This document shows, piece by piece, positions 23,951 to 31,882 of a DNA stretch of 31,941 nucleotides (position 1 is its first letter; every line of letters begins with the position of its first letter). This DNA comes from an uncultured Eubacteriales bacterium (GTDB taxonomy: Bacteria; Bacillota; Clostridia; Oscillospirales; UBA644), in assembly GCA_905207625.1 (NCBI GenBank), contig CAJLLT010000024.1, positions 1 to 31,941 of the forward strand, in the 5' to 3' direction. Both the position numbers and the translations under genes were made by a program. The notes below the pieces were generated by a model. That model was given only the letters and a program-made list of their open reading frames with translations, had not been told where the DNA came from and made no database searches.

Positions 23951-24086
23951 GGAGTATTACGAGCCTCCGGAAAAAGAAAAAAGACCTGTTTGGGTAAAAA
24001 TACTTCTGGTTGCAATAGGGGTAATTCTGTTTATCTTCGGGTTTTTTTCTGCACATCCGGTTTTCTCCGCTTTGGGTCTGCTGTAA
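23928..24086 (+). CDS. 52-residue membrane protein overlapping the end of rnfB
   Basis: An ATG inside the end of rnfB opens a frame of 52 residues. The first 22 are basic and Pro/Glu-containing (MIIKRRRKEYYEPPEK). A hydrophobic helix follows (about residues 25-46, VKILLVAIGVILFIFGFF). GAGGT lies 8 bases upstream. The 23-base overlap suggests coupled translation with rnfB, so it may be a small Rnf accessory or assembly factor, which is inference. holB starts 9 bases later. I know no family name for it. Confidence 0.7.
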   Translation: MIIKRRRKEYYEPPEKEKRPVWVKILLVAIGVILFIFGFFSAHPVFSALGLL

Positions 24087-24095
24087 AGGTGCAAT

Positions 24096-25022
24096 ATGAA
24101 TTTTTCCTTACTCAAGGGCAATGCCCGGATAAAAAGAATCCTGCGGAAGCCTTTTCATGCCTATATCATTGAAGGGGAGACGGGATCGGGCAGGCATACG
24201 CTGATGCGACTGATTCTTCAGGCGGCTGTATGTACAGCCCAGTCTGCGGAGCGTCCCTGCGGAAATTGTGTGCAGTGCCGTAAGTTTTCTTCGGGCAATC
24301 ATCCTGATGTGACATATATAAGCCCCGATATAAAAACCGAGGGGTTGCGCCGGATACTTGCGGATGTTTATTATAAACCGAATGAGGCTGAGAAACGGTG
24401 CTTTGCCATTGACGGGGCGGAAAAACTGAGCGTTCAGAATCAGAATATCCTGCTCAAGACTCTGGAAGAGCCTCCTGAGTATGCAATGTTCGTATTGCTT
24501 TGCGATTCAGCCGAAAGTCTGCTGGAAACGGTGCGTTCCAGGTGCATGACTCTGACGATGCAGCCGTTGTCGGACCGGGAGATACAGTCGGCTCTCTCGG
24601 ACAGGAAATACTCCGGGTGTTCCGAGGAAAAAAAGAGAGAAGCAACAGCATTTTGTGACGGATATATCGGAAAGGCTGAACAGATCCTTTTCGGATCCGC
24701 CGCAGATGAATATGAGCTTTGCGGACAATTCCTGCAGGCACTTATCGGATCGGACCATGTCCGGATGCTTGATATCTGTTGCTTTAAAAAGCGGGATGAA
24801 CTCGCGGATTTCATATATGCTTTACGCCGGTATATCGCCATACATCTTCACCGGCAGGCGGCATTCGACGAGCAGGTGTCAGGTATGGGGGAAGAACGTC
24901 TGATATCCCTCTACTCCCGGCTCGGAAAAATCCAGAAAGCTACCGAGACCAATATAAATGCGACCTTGTGGTCGACCCGTACCGTCCGCGACTGTCTCGC
25001 GGCTTATGCCCTTAAAATGTAA
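24096..25022 (+). CDS. holB: DNA polymerase III clamp-loader subunit delta' (HolB)
   Basis: Delta' is the stator subunit of the sliding-clamp loader. The 308-residue protein has the AAA fold start with a degenerate P-loop (GETGSGRHTL), the zinc module CGNCVQCRKFSSGNHPD, and DGAEKLSVQNQNILLKTLEEPP. It also has the SRC arginine-sensor motif (VRSRCMTLTM). A degenerate P-loop is normal for delta'. AAAGGTG lies 5 bases before the start. Close spacing to the small membrane gene upstream and to ricT downstream suggests continued transcription from the rnf operon. Confidence 0.93.
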   Translation: MNFSLLKGNARIKRILRKPFHAYIIEGETGSGRHTLMRLILQAAVCTAQSAERPCGNCVQCRKFSSGNHPDVTYISPDIKTEGLRRILADVYYKPNEAEKRCFAIDGAEKLSVQNQNILLKTLEEPPEYAMFVLLCDSAESLLETVRSRCMTLTMQPLSDREIQSALSDRKYSGCSEEKKREATAFCDGYIGKAEQILFGSAADEYELCGQFLQALIGSDHVRMLDICCFKKRDELADFIYALRRYIAIHLHRQAAFDEQVSGMGEERLISLYSRLGKIQKATETNINATLWSTRTVRDCLAAYALKM

Positions 25023-25039
25023 GATTGAGAGGAACTGAA

Positions 25040-25918
25040 ATGGAAGAAGAAATGGTTCAGATAGTCGGCGTACGTTTCAAAAGCGTCGGCAAAATATATT
25101 ATTTTGATCCCGGAGAGATGAAACTCAATGAAGGGGATAGGGTCATTGTGGAAACTGTCCGCGGCCAGGAGATCGGTACGGTTTCCGTTCCGAACAAGAT
25201 GGTGAAGAAAAACGAGCGGTTTGATCCTCTCAGCCCGGTAATCCGGGTCGCCACGGAGGAGGATCTTGCCGTGGATGAGAAAAACCGTGAAAAAGAGAAA
25301 AAAGCCTTTGCCGTTTGCAAGGAAAAGATCAAAAAACACGGTCTGGATATGGATCTTGTGGATGTGGAATACACATTCGACAACAGCAAGGTCATATTTT
25401 TCTTTGTCGCGGAGGGACGGGTGGATTTCCGCGAACTTGTAAAGGACCTCGCATATGTTTTCAAGACCCGTATAGAGCTTCGTCAGATAGGTGTCCGGGA
25501 CGAAACAAAGACTATGGGCGGTCTTGGGGTCTGTGGCAGACCTGTCTGCTGCGCCAGCTTCCTGAGCGAGTTTGTTCCCGTTTCGGTAAGAATGGCAAAG
25601 GATCAGTCCCTTTCCACCAATCCCCAGAAAATATCAGGAACCTGCGGTAAGCTTATATGCTGTCTGAATTATGAGCAGAATGCCTACGAGGATGCCTACA
25701 AGACCATGCCCAAGGCGGGAAATTCCGTAAAAACCCCCGACGGTATAGGTTCGGTCACGGAGTCCAACATAATGACCGGGATGGTCCGGGTGAAAACCGT
25801 GAAGGACGGGGAAGTAAGCTTTAAAACTTACCCGGCATCGGATGTTAAGGTCGTAAAAAAACAGGATAAAAACGCGCCTGCCGCCGCTTCTGAGGATAAA
25901 GATGCGGCAAAAGATTGA
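25040..25918 (+). CDS. ricT: RicT/YaaT-family PSP1 protein
   Basis: RicT belongs to the Y-complex (RicA/F/T), which in Bacillus subtilis binds iron-sulfur clusters and assists RNase Y and sporulation control. The 292-residue protein starts with a VGVRFKSVGKIYYFDPG strand region. It carries the PSP1 core (VRDETKTMGGLGVCGRPVCC and GTCGKLICCLNYE), with the family's cysteine pairs. A Lys/Ala/Asp-rich tail closes it. The ATG at 25040 is chosen because GAGAGGA lies before it; the TTG at 25025 would use no site. It follows holB at 17 bases, a common Clostridia order. Confidence 0.93.
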   Translation: MEEEMVQIVGVRFKSVGKIYYFDPGEMKLNEGDRVIVETVRGQEIGTVSVPNKMVKKNERFDPLSPVIRVATEEDLAVDEKNREKEKKAFAVCKEKIKKHGLDMDLVDVEYTFDNSKVIFFFVAEGRVDFRELVKDLAYVFKTRIELRQIGVRDETKTMGGLGVCGRPVCCASFLSEFVPVSVRMAKDQSLSTNPQKISGTCGKLICCLNYEQNAYEDAYKTMPKAGNSVKTPDGIGSVTESNIMTGMVRVKTVKDGEVSFKTYPASDVKVVKKQDKNAPAAASEDKDAAKD

Positions 25919-25946
25919 AATTTTTTTCGAAATATAGGGTAATCCC

Positions 25947-25975
25947 TTGAAAAAAACGCAGAAACATGATAATAT
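25947..25975 (+). promoter_or_regulatory. sigma-A-type promoter of the ferredoxin gene
   Basis: TTGAAA, 17 bases, TAATAT, ending 49 bases before the ferredoxin start. The A-rich spacer is like that of the purine and M23 promoters. Confidence 0.65.
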
Positions 25976-26024
25976 ATAGCCGTACCCAAGAGGTTATATA
26001 TTTACTGTCAGGAGGATAAATAAC

Positions 26025-26198
26025 ATGGCTCATCAGATTTCCGATGCTTGCATCAGCTGCGGCGCATGCCAGGCTGCCTGCCCCGTAAACGCTATTTCCG
26101 AGGGCGACGGTCAGTTCGTTATCGACGAGGAACTGTGCATCGATTGCGGTGCCTGCGCAGAGACCTGCCCCGTTGGAGCTCCCGCACCGAAGGAATAA
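26025..26198 (+). CDS. 2[4Fe-4S] ferredoxin
   Basis: This 57-residue clostridial-type ferredoxin has two cluster motifs: CISCGACQAACP (residues 9-20) and CIDCGACAETCP (38-49). It starts MAHQISDA, is acidic and is the typical length. CAGGAGG lies 8 bases before the ATG. It has its own promoter and its own terminator and so is an independent unit between ricT and trmN6. Ferredoxin is the electron donor of the Rnf complex encoded about 2 kb upstream, so the two are functionally linked. Confidence 0.96.
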   Translation: MAHQISDACISCGACQAACPVNAISEGDGQFVIDEELCIDCGACAETCPVGAPAPKE

Positions 26199-26210
26199 CC
26201 GAACAGGAGA

Positions 26211-26245
26211 AAAACCGGGAGGAAACTTCCGGTTTTTTGTTTTTT
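26211..26245 (+). terminator. intrinsic terminator of the ferredoxin gene
   Basis: AAAACCGGGAG pairs with CTTCCGGTTTT around a GAAA-type loop and is followed by TTGTTTTTT. It is 13 bases after the stop. Confidence 0.88.
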
Positions 26246-26293
26246 ATGAGCATTTTCCGGACAGACGTATTTCTCCCAGGGGGATGACCGATA

Positions 26294-27034
26294 ATGATAA
26301 GACTTGACGACCTGTGCCTTAACGGGTTGAAAATATACCAACAGACCGACGGTTTCTGCTTTGGAACCGATGCGGTACTGCTTGCCTGGTTTGCCGGGGA
26401 AAAAAAGTTCTCTTCCGGAATTGACCTTTGCGGCGGTAACGGCATCATTCCCCTGCTGCTGTCGGTCCGTCCCTGTTGCAGGAAAATTGTCGGAGTGGAA
26501 TCTGACCCAGAGCAGGCGGATCTTGCCCGGAAGTCGTTTGAATACAACGGGCTCTCGGACAAGCTCCGTTCGGAACAGGCTGATCTCCGGCAGATATATG
26601 ATGACCCCCGCTTTTCCCCCGGGAAAGCCGACCTTGTGACGGTAAATCCGCCGTATTTCTCCCCGGAATCGGGCAAGGTCAGTCAGGGAAAAAAGGCCCA
26701 GGCAAGATCAGAGATAAGCTGTACTCTGGACGATGTCTGCAAAGCCGCGGCATATTTGCTGAAGAATTCGGGCAGACTCTGTATGATCAACCGTCCCGAA
26801 AGGCTTACCGATATTTTCTCGGCAATGAAGAATAACGGCATTGAACCCAAAAGAATCAGATTCGTATGTTCCAGAGCTGGGGCTGCTCCTGTACTTGTAC
26901 TTGCCGAGGGAATAAAAGGCGGAAAAAGCGGAGTATCGGTACAGCCGCAGGTCGAGATCACCGATTCGGAGGGAAAATATACCCGTATACTTAACGAAAT
27001 ATACGGTTTTGACAAGAACGGGGGATCGGAATGA
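26294..27034 (+). CDS. trmN6: tRNA1(Val) adenine-37 N6-methyltransferase-type protein (TrmN6/YfiC family)
   Basis: The 246-residue Rossmann methyltransferase has motif I DLCGGNG (44-50) for S-adenosylmethionine and the N6-adenine catalytic motif NPPYF (118-122). The N-terminal IYQQTDGFCFGTDAVLLAWF segment marks the TrmN6 group. The target in this organism is inferred from the family. A GGGGG site precedes the ATG. The stop overlaps the rsmI start by four bases (ATGA type), the usual Bacillota pairing of these two RNA-modification genes. Confidence 0.88.
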   Translation: MIRLDDLCLNGLKIYQQTDGFCFGTDAVLLAWFAGEKKFSSGIDLCGGNGIIPLLLSVRPCCRKIVGVESDPEQADLARKSFEYNGLSDKLRSEQADLRQIYDDPRFSPGKADLVTVNPPYFSPESGKVSQGKKAQARSEISCTLDDVCKAAAYLLKNSGRLCMINRPERLTDIFSAMKNNGIEPKRIRFVCSRAGAAPVLVLAEGIKGGKSGVSVQPQVEITDSEGKYTRILNEIYGFDKNGGSE

Positions 27035-27894
27035 AAGGAAACGCGAAACAGAAGGTGGATCTCTGGCTGGTTGCGACACCGATAGGAAATCTTGAGGATC
27101 TGTCGCCCCGGGCGGTTCAGATACTGTCTTCGGTGGATTTTATCGCGGCTGAGGATACCCGCAATTCCGGGCGACTGCTTCAGCATTTCGGGATTAAAAA
27201 GCCCATGATAAGTTATTTTGAGCATAATATCGTAAGCCGCGGCGAGGAAATTCTCCACCGTATCGGTCAGGGGCAGACCTGTGCCCTTGTGTCTGACGCT
27301 GGAATGCCTGCCGTATCGGATCCCGGTGAAATGATCGTCCGGCAGTGTATGGAGGCCGGATATAAGGTCAGTGCTGTGCCCGGTCCCTGTGCCTTAGTGT
27401 GCGCTGTGGCTATGTCGGGGCTGAGTACAAAAAGATTTACCTTTGAGGGATTTCTCTCAACGGCAAAAAACAGCCGGAGAGAGCATCTGCAGTCTCTGGC
27501 GACGGATACCCACACTCTGATATTTTATGAGGCACCCCATAAGCTCCGGGGGACTCTTGAGGATATGCTGAAATATCTGGGGGATCGCCGTATATCTCTT
27601 GTCCGGGAAATATCGAAAATATATGAAGAGGTACTTACAGGTACAATTTCCGAGGCGATAGAGTATTATCGGACCTCGGACCCCATCGGGGAATTTGTGC
27701 TGGTGCTCGAAGGTGCGACCGATAAGGCAGAAGAGACCCCGGATGATGATCGTCTGGAGGGTGAGTTCCGATCGTTGGTGTCCTCCGGAATGTCCGGAAC
27801 TCAGGCGGCAAAAACATTGGCTGCCCGGTACGGGCTGAGCAAACGTGACATTTATGGGAAATTTGCGGTAAATAAGGATAAATCAGGTAAATAA
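27031..27894 (+). CDS. rsmI: 16S rRNA cytidine-1402 2'-O-methyltransferase RsmI
   Basis: RsmI methylates the ribose of C1402 in 16S rRNA. The 287-residue tetrapyrrole-methylase-fold protein shows VATPIGNLEDLSPRA at the start. SFIAAEDTR-like residues (FIAAEDTRNSG), VSDAGMPAVSDPG, VPGPCALVCA and TFEGFL follow. Length and motifs are ordinary. It is co-translated with trmN6. No clear terminator follows before the next promoter at 27941. Confidence 0.96.
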   Translation: MKGNAKQKVDLWLVATPIGNLEDLSPRAVQILSSVDFIAAEDTRNSGRLLQHFGIKKPMISYFEHNIVSRGEEILHRIGQGQTCALVSDAGMPAVSDPGEMIVRQCMEAGYKVSAVPGPCALVCAVAMSGLSTKRFTFEGFLSTAKNSRREHLQSLATDTHTLIFYEAPHKLRGTLEDMLKYLGDRRISLVREISKIYEEVLTGTISEAIEYYRTSDPIGEFVLVLEGATDKAEETPDDDRLEGEFRSLVSSGMSGTQAAKTLAARYGLSKRDIYGKFAVNKDKSGK

Positions 27895-27940
27895 CCGCCG
27901 ATAATATAGTGGATATTTTATGACATTTCATTGTTGTCTA

Positions 27941-27969
27941 TTGAAAAAAAAGATGAAATATAGTAAAAT
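27941..27969 (+). promoter_or_regulatory. sigma-A-type promoter of the M23 hydrolase gene
   Basis: TTGAAA, 17 bases, TAAAAT; the spacer is A-rich and almost a copy of the purine promoter. The predicted start coincides with the dyad at 27974. Confidence 0.72.
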
Positions 27970-27973
27970 GTAC

Positions 27974-28009
27974 ATCAGGAAGTTGTACGCATGATGTGCG
28001 TATCCTGAT
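27974..28009 (+). promoter_or_regulatory. dyad at the 5' end of the M23 hydrolase transcript
   Basis: ATCAGGA (27974-27980) pairs with TCCTGAT (28003-28009), and TACGCA with TGCGTA inside; a five-base bulge AGTTG interrupts the left arm. It sits between promoter and ribosome site. It is an operator or a 5' stabilising hairpin and has no T-tract. Confidence 0.55.
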
Positions 28010-28021
28010 ACGGAGGTAGAC

Positions 28022-29686
28022 ATGCCCCGCAGAATTTCGGGCAAAAACGATGCCGTAGAATACGCCAGACGCTCCTATTCCTCCGGAAGTTCGGTGAAAA
28101 AAGCAAGAAAAGCCTCCTCTTTTGAGAGAGTGGTAGTTGCTCTTCACCTGGAATCCGTTGCGGTGAGTGTCGCCGAAGCCTGGGAGAAATTCCGGAATTA
28201 TGCTTTCGGCAAGGCGAAAATTGATAAAAAGCTTAAAAATGTGCATTTGCTGCACACTAATTATCTGTACCGTATATGGTACTCTCTGAAACATTTCTTC
28301 AAGGTTCTTGCTCTTTCCCTGTGGGGACTGATACGGTTGGTCAGCCCCGTGGTCATTCCTATGGCGGGAGTTGCGATTATCGTATTTTCCGTTTGGGGAG
28401 TCAGCACGTATTCCGTGGGACTGAAGGTAACAATCGGCGATCAGTCCGTTTATGTTACCAGTGAGGAGGAATTCGACCGGATAAGGAATCAGGTTCAGAC
28501 AGAGATCCTCACCGGAGGCAGCGGCGAATATATAACCGAAGCTCTTCCCTCCAAGCAAATGATGATGATCCCGAAGAATTCCTTTACTTCCGCCGATGAA
28601 ATAGCAGATATCCTCAGCCGGAACTATGAGGACTACGTGGGACAGTCTTACGGTTTTTTCCTTGATGGAGTTATCATAGGCACATCGAGGTCGGGAAGCG
28701 ACTTTGACACCCTTGTGGACCAGCTTGTGGAACCTTATCTGACCGGCACCAGGGGTGAGACGTATACCGTACTCAATGCTGTTGAAACGGTTCGTGATGC
28801 TTATCCCTCATCCTATGACCGCAGCTACGATGAACTGAAAGCTCTCTTTACCACGTCACCCGACAAGACTCAGTATAAGGTCAAGAAGGGCGACACCGCC
28901 GCCGGAATTGCGGATAAATACGGACTGAATGTTCCCGTGCTCAAACTTCTCAACGAGAATGTGAATTTTGACAGCCTTTCCGTGGGAACCGTTCTGAACG
29001 TGGGAAAACCTTATTACGAACTCCGGGTCCAGACCGTGACTACGGTTACTTACAGCGAGATTATTCCCTATGAGACCAAATATGTGAAAACTGATACCCT
29101 GTATGAAGGGGTCACTCAGACCAAGCAGAAAGGCTCCAACGGAAGCTATGAGGTCACGGCAGAGGTCCGCACCGTGAACGGTGTGGAGGTGAGCCGTGAG
29201 GTCGTCGGCAAGAAAAAGGTCAAGGATGCCATTAACCGCCGTATTCTTGTGGGCACCAAGACAATAGCTCCTTCGGGGTATTTCATATTCCCCCTGGACA
29301 GAAGCGGTTTTTACCGCGTTTCTTCCCATTTCGGATGGCGTACTCTGAGAGGAAAACCGGATTTCCATAACGCCCTTGACCTTGCGGCGGAATACGGTAC
29401 GAAAATATATGCGGCCGATTCCGGTACCGTTTACAAGAAGGGCTGGCAGGAGAACGGGCTGGGCAACTATATTGCCATAGACCACGGAAACGGGATCGTT
29501 TCCTACTACGGTCATTGCAGTAAACTGGTCAAAGATCTCAAGGTCGGCGACAAGGTCTATCAGGGACAGGTGATAGCCTACGTGGGAAGTACGGGCAACA
29601 GTACCGGAAACCATCTGCATTTTGCGCTGTACAACAAAGAGGACAAAGCGTACTTTGATCCCGAGCCTTATGTTAAGATTAAATGA
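28022..29686 (+). CDS. membrane-anchored LysM-G5-M23 peptidoglycan endopeptidase
   Basis: This 554-residue protein has a long basic cytoplasmic head (about 1-90) and a membrane helix region at about 95-128. An extracellular domain of unknown type follows (about 135-275), then LysM (284-330; YKVKKGDTAAGIADKYG), G5 (about 335-418) and peptidase M23 (about 440-540). Zinc ligands are visible: His449 and Asp453 in HNALD, and His533 with His531 in HLH. M23 enzymes cut peptide cross-links in the wall. The LysM and G5 parts bind the wall. ACGGAGG precedes the ATG. The cytoplasmic head of about 90 residues is longer than in many relatives. murA follows at 72 bases. Confidence 0.93.
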   Translation: MPRRISGKNDAVEYARRSYSSGSSVKKARKASSFERVVVALHLESVAVSVAEAWEKFRNYAFGKAKIDKKLKNVHLLHTNYLYRIWYSLKHFFKVLALSLWGLIRLVSPVVIPMAGVAIIVFSVWGVSTYSVGLKVTIGDQSVYVTSEEEFDRIRNQVQTEILTGGSGEYITEALPSKQMMMIPKNSFTSADEIADILSRNYEDYVGQSYGFFLDGVIIGTSRSGSDFDTLVDQLVEPYLTGTRGETYTVLNAVETVRDAYPSSYDRSYDELKALFTTSPDKTQYKVKKGDTAAGIADKYGLNVPVLKLLNENVNFDSLSVGTVLNVGKPYYELRVQTVTTVTYSEIIPYETKYVKTDTLYEGVTQTKQKGSNGSYEVTAEVRTVNGVEVSREVVGKKKVKDAINRRILVGTKTIAPSGYFIFPLDRSGFYRVSSHFGWRTLRGKPDFHNALDLAAEYGTKIYAADSGTVYKKGWQENGLGNYIAIDHGNGIVSYYGHCSKLVKDLKVGDKVYQGQVIAYVGSTGNSTGNHLHFALYNKEDKAYFDPEPYVKIK

Positions 29687-29758
29687 TCTGTTTCCCGGAA
29701 TATTTACGGGAAGCTCGTCTGAAAAAGATAATTGAAACCCGGAAAAAGGGGTGTTTGT

Positions 29759-31060
29759 TTGAGAAAGTATATAATAGGCGGACCGGTGACTCTGAACGGT
29801 TCGGTGAGCGTCAGCGGCGGAAAGAATGCCGCGGTTGCGATAATTCCCGCCACAGTTCTTGTAAAAGGCAAGTGCATAATTGAAAATGTTCCGGATATAA
29901 GTGACGTTAAGTTGCTTATGACTATACTCCGCCGTCTCGGAGCGAAGGTCGAGTACCTCTCCAGGACTACGGTGCAGATAGACTGTACGGAAGTTTCCAC
30001 CTATGTGGCTGACTTTGAAGAAGTGCGCCGTATGAGAGCCTCGTATTATTTCATCGGAGCACTCCTGGGTCGTTTCGGAAAGGCACAGGTAGGTCTGCCC
30101 GGAGGATGCGATTTCGGCGTCCGCCCGATAGATCAGCATATAAAGGGATTCAAAGCCCTCGGTGCCGAGGTGGATATAGAACACGGAGTTGTGGTCGCGT
30201 CCGCAAAGGAACTTACCGGAGCTTCGGTCTACCCCGATATAGTAAGTGTCGGTACAACGATCAATATCATGCTTGCCGCCGTCAGGGCTAAGGGAAAGAC
30301 CGTCATAGAAAATGCGGCAAAAGAGCCCCATATAGTTGACGTCGCGAACTTCCTCAATGCCATGGGTGCGGATATAAAAGGCGCCGGTACGGACGTTATC
30401 AGAATTGAGGGTACGGACGAGCTTACCGGAGGCAGATATGAGATCATCCCGGACCAGATCGAGGCGGGAACATACATGGTTGCCGCTGCCGCCGCCGGCG
30501 GACGGGTTGAGATACACAACATAATTCCGAAACATATGGAGTCTATTTCGGCAAAACTCTCCGAGACCGGTGCAAAGATTGAGATATTCGACGACTACGT
30601 GATAGTTTCAAGAGAGCCCGGGACTTCTCTGAACAAGGTAAATGTAAAAACACTCCCGTATCCCGGATTTCCCACGGATATGCAGCCTCAGATGTCCACG
30701 CTTCTTACCCTTGCCAAAGGGACGAGCATCGTTACCGAAGGTATATACGACCATCGGTTCAAATATGTGGACGAACTGCGCCGCATGGGGGCTCATATGG
30801 AGGTGGACGGCAAGGTTTGCGTTATTGAGGGTGTTGATAAGCTTATGGGGGCTGCCGTTCGTGCCTGCGACCTGAGAGCCGGAGTCTCGCTTATTGTTGC
30901 GGCGATATGCGCCGAAGGCGTGACTGAGATCTCGGGAGTGGAATTGATAGAACGGGGCTATGAAGATATTATTCAGAAATTCCACGATCTCGGAGCTGAG
31001 ATCAAAGTCATAGATGACGGTCCGGATACAGCTGCGGAAAACGAAAAGAAAATAGGTTAA
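29759..31060 (+). CDS. murA: UDP-N-acetylglucosamine 1-carboxyvinyltransferase MurA
   Basis: MurA transfers enolpyruvate from PEP to UDP-GlcNAc, the first step of peptidoglycan precursor synthesis. Motifs are SGGKNAAVA with the catalytic Lys near the N-terminus, the active-site loop LPGGCDFGVRPIDQH with its Cys (the fosfomycin target), and PYPGFPTDMQPQ. TTG at 29759 is taken as the start because AGGGG lies 7 bases before it; it gives MRKYIIGG and 433 residues. The TTG at 29732 lacks a ribosome site. The neighbour upstream is a wall hydrolase, so this is a small wall-metabolism pair. Confidence 0.95.
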   Translation: MRKYIIGGPVTLNGSVSVSGGKNAAVAIIPATVLVKGKCIIENVPDISDVKLLMTILRRLGAKVEYLSRTTVQIDCTEVSTYVADFEEVRRMRASYYFIGALLGRFGKAQVGLPGGCDFGVRPIDQHIKGFKALGAEVDIEHGVVVASAKELTGASVYPDIVSVGTTINIMLAAVRAKGKTVIENAAKEPHIVDVANFLNAMGADIKGAGTDVIRIEGTDELTGGRYEIIPDQIEAGTYMVAAAAAGGRVEIHNIIPKHMESISAKLSETGAKIEIFDDYVIVSREPGTSLNKVNVKTLPYPGFPTDMQPQMSTLLTLAKGTSIVTEGIYDHRFKYVDELRRMGAHMEVDGKVCVIEGVDKLMGAAVRACDLRAGVSLIVAAICAEGVTEISGVELIERGYEDIIQKFHDLGAEIKVIDDGPDTAAENEKKIG

Positions 31061-31066
31061 AGGAAA

Positions 31067-31086
31067 GGGGAGCCGAAAGGCTCCCC
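31067..31086 (+). promoter_or_regulatory. perfect hairpin with GAAA loop between murA and yycJ
   Basis: GGGGAGCC, GAAA, GGCTCCCC. No T-tract follows, so it is not a normal terminator. The bases between it and the yycJ ATG hold no ribosome site. A site AGGAAAGG stands directly before the hairpin and would be about 10 bases from the ATG if the hairpin is folded out. Confidence 0.7.
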
Positions 31087-31096
31087 CGACAACGGT

Positions 31097-31882
31097 ATGG
31101 TCAGAGTTTGTACTTTATTCAGCGGCAGCAGTGCCAACTCCTCTTTTATTGAGGTGGATGGCCGGGCTTTACTTATAGATGTGGGCGCAAGTACCACCCG
31201 GATGACGGCTGCCCTTGCAGCCGTGGGCAGCGGATGGGACAAAGTTGAGGGGATATTCATAACGCACGAACACTCCGATCATATTGCGGCTTTGCCTGTA
31301 CTGACCCGGAAATACCGTATCCCGGTAATTGCGAACCCGCAAACACTTGACATGATAGTGAATACATATCCGGATATAAACGACAGCCTGTTTGTCCCCA
31401 TGTCCACCGGATCCGAGGCTGTCCGCCGGGATTTTTCGGTCAGGAGCTTTGCCTCCGACCATGACAGCATTGAGTGCGTCGGATATACCGTATCCACTCC
31501 GGGCGGCAAGATCGGGATTATGACGGACTGCGGACAGCCCAGAAACTGCGCTGAGGAAAATCTTCGAGGGTGTCGCGTATTGATACTTGAGTCCAATCAT
31601 GACCCGGAAATGCTTGCAGGCGGTCCTTACCCGTATCACCTGAAAAAGAGAATATCCGGGCAATACGGGCATTTGTCGAATTTTCAGGCGGCGGAACTGC
31701 TCGGTAAAGTTATCGGAGAGGATACCGAACGGATTTACCTTGCCCATCTCAGTACCGAAAATAATACTCCGGATATTGCTTTGAAAACGGTGCGTCAGTA
31801 TCTTTCCGCTCTGGGGGTTGGACAGAATGTCCGGATTGAGGTCGCTCCGCGGTATGAACATTCAACGATAGTTCAGTTCTGA
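31097..31882 (+). CDS. yycJ: MBL-fold metal-dependent hydrolase of the YycJ/WalJ type
   Basis: The 261-residue metallo-beta-lactamase-fold protein has the metal motif THEHSDH (56-62), FSGSSANS at the start, a further Asp in MTDCG, a His in ESNHD, and the closing HLS motif (AHLSTENNTP). In Bacillus the homologue (WalJ) is linked to wall metabolism and replication control. Relatives are DNA exonuclease-like, and the exact role is open. There is no in-frame alternative start upstream and no ribosome site in the ordinary place; see the hairpin just before it. It follows murA at 36 bases. Confidence 0.9.
   Translation: MVRVCTLFSGSSANSSFIEVDGRALLIDVGASTTRMTAALAAVGSGWDKVEGIFITHEHSDHIAALPVLTRKYRIPVIANPQTLDMIVNTYPDINDSLFVPMSTGSEAVRRDFSVRSFASDHDSIECVGYTVSTPGGKIGIMTDCGQPRNCAEENLRGCRVLILESNHDPEMLAGGPYPYHLKKRISGQYGHLSNFQAAELLGKVIGEDTERIYLAHLSTENNTPDIALKTVRQYLSALGVGQNVRIEVAPRYEHSTIVQF

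Noticed and set aside
28856..30535. 559-codon open frame on the minus strand
   Set aside because: It lies antisense to the M23 hydrolase and murA, which have clear family motifs. The reading has no domain and no ribosome site and is a shadow frame.
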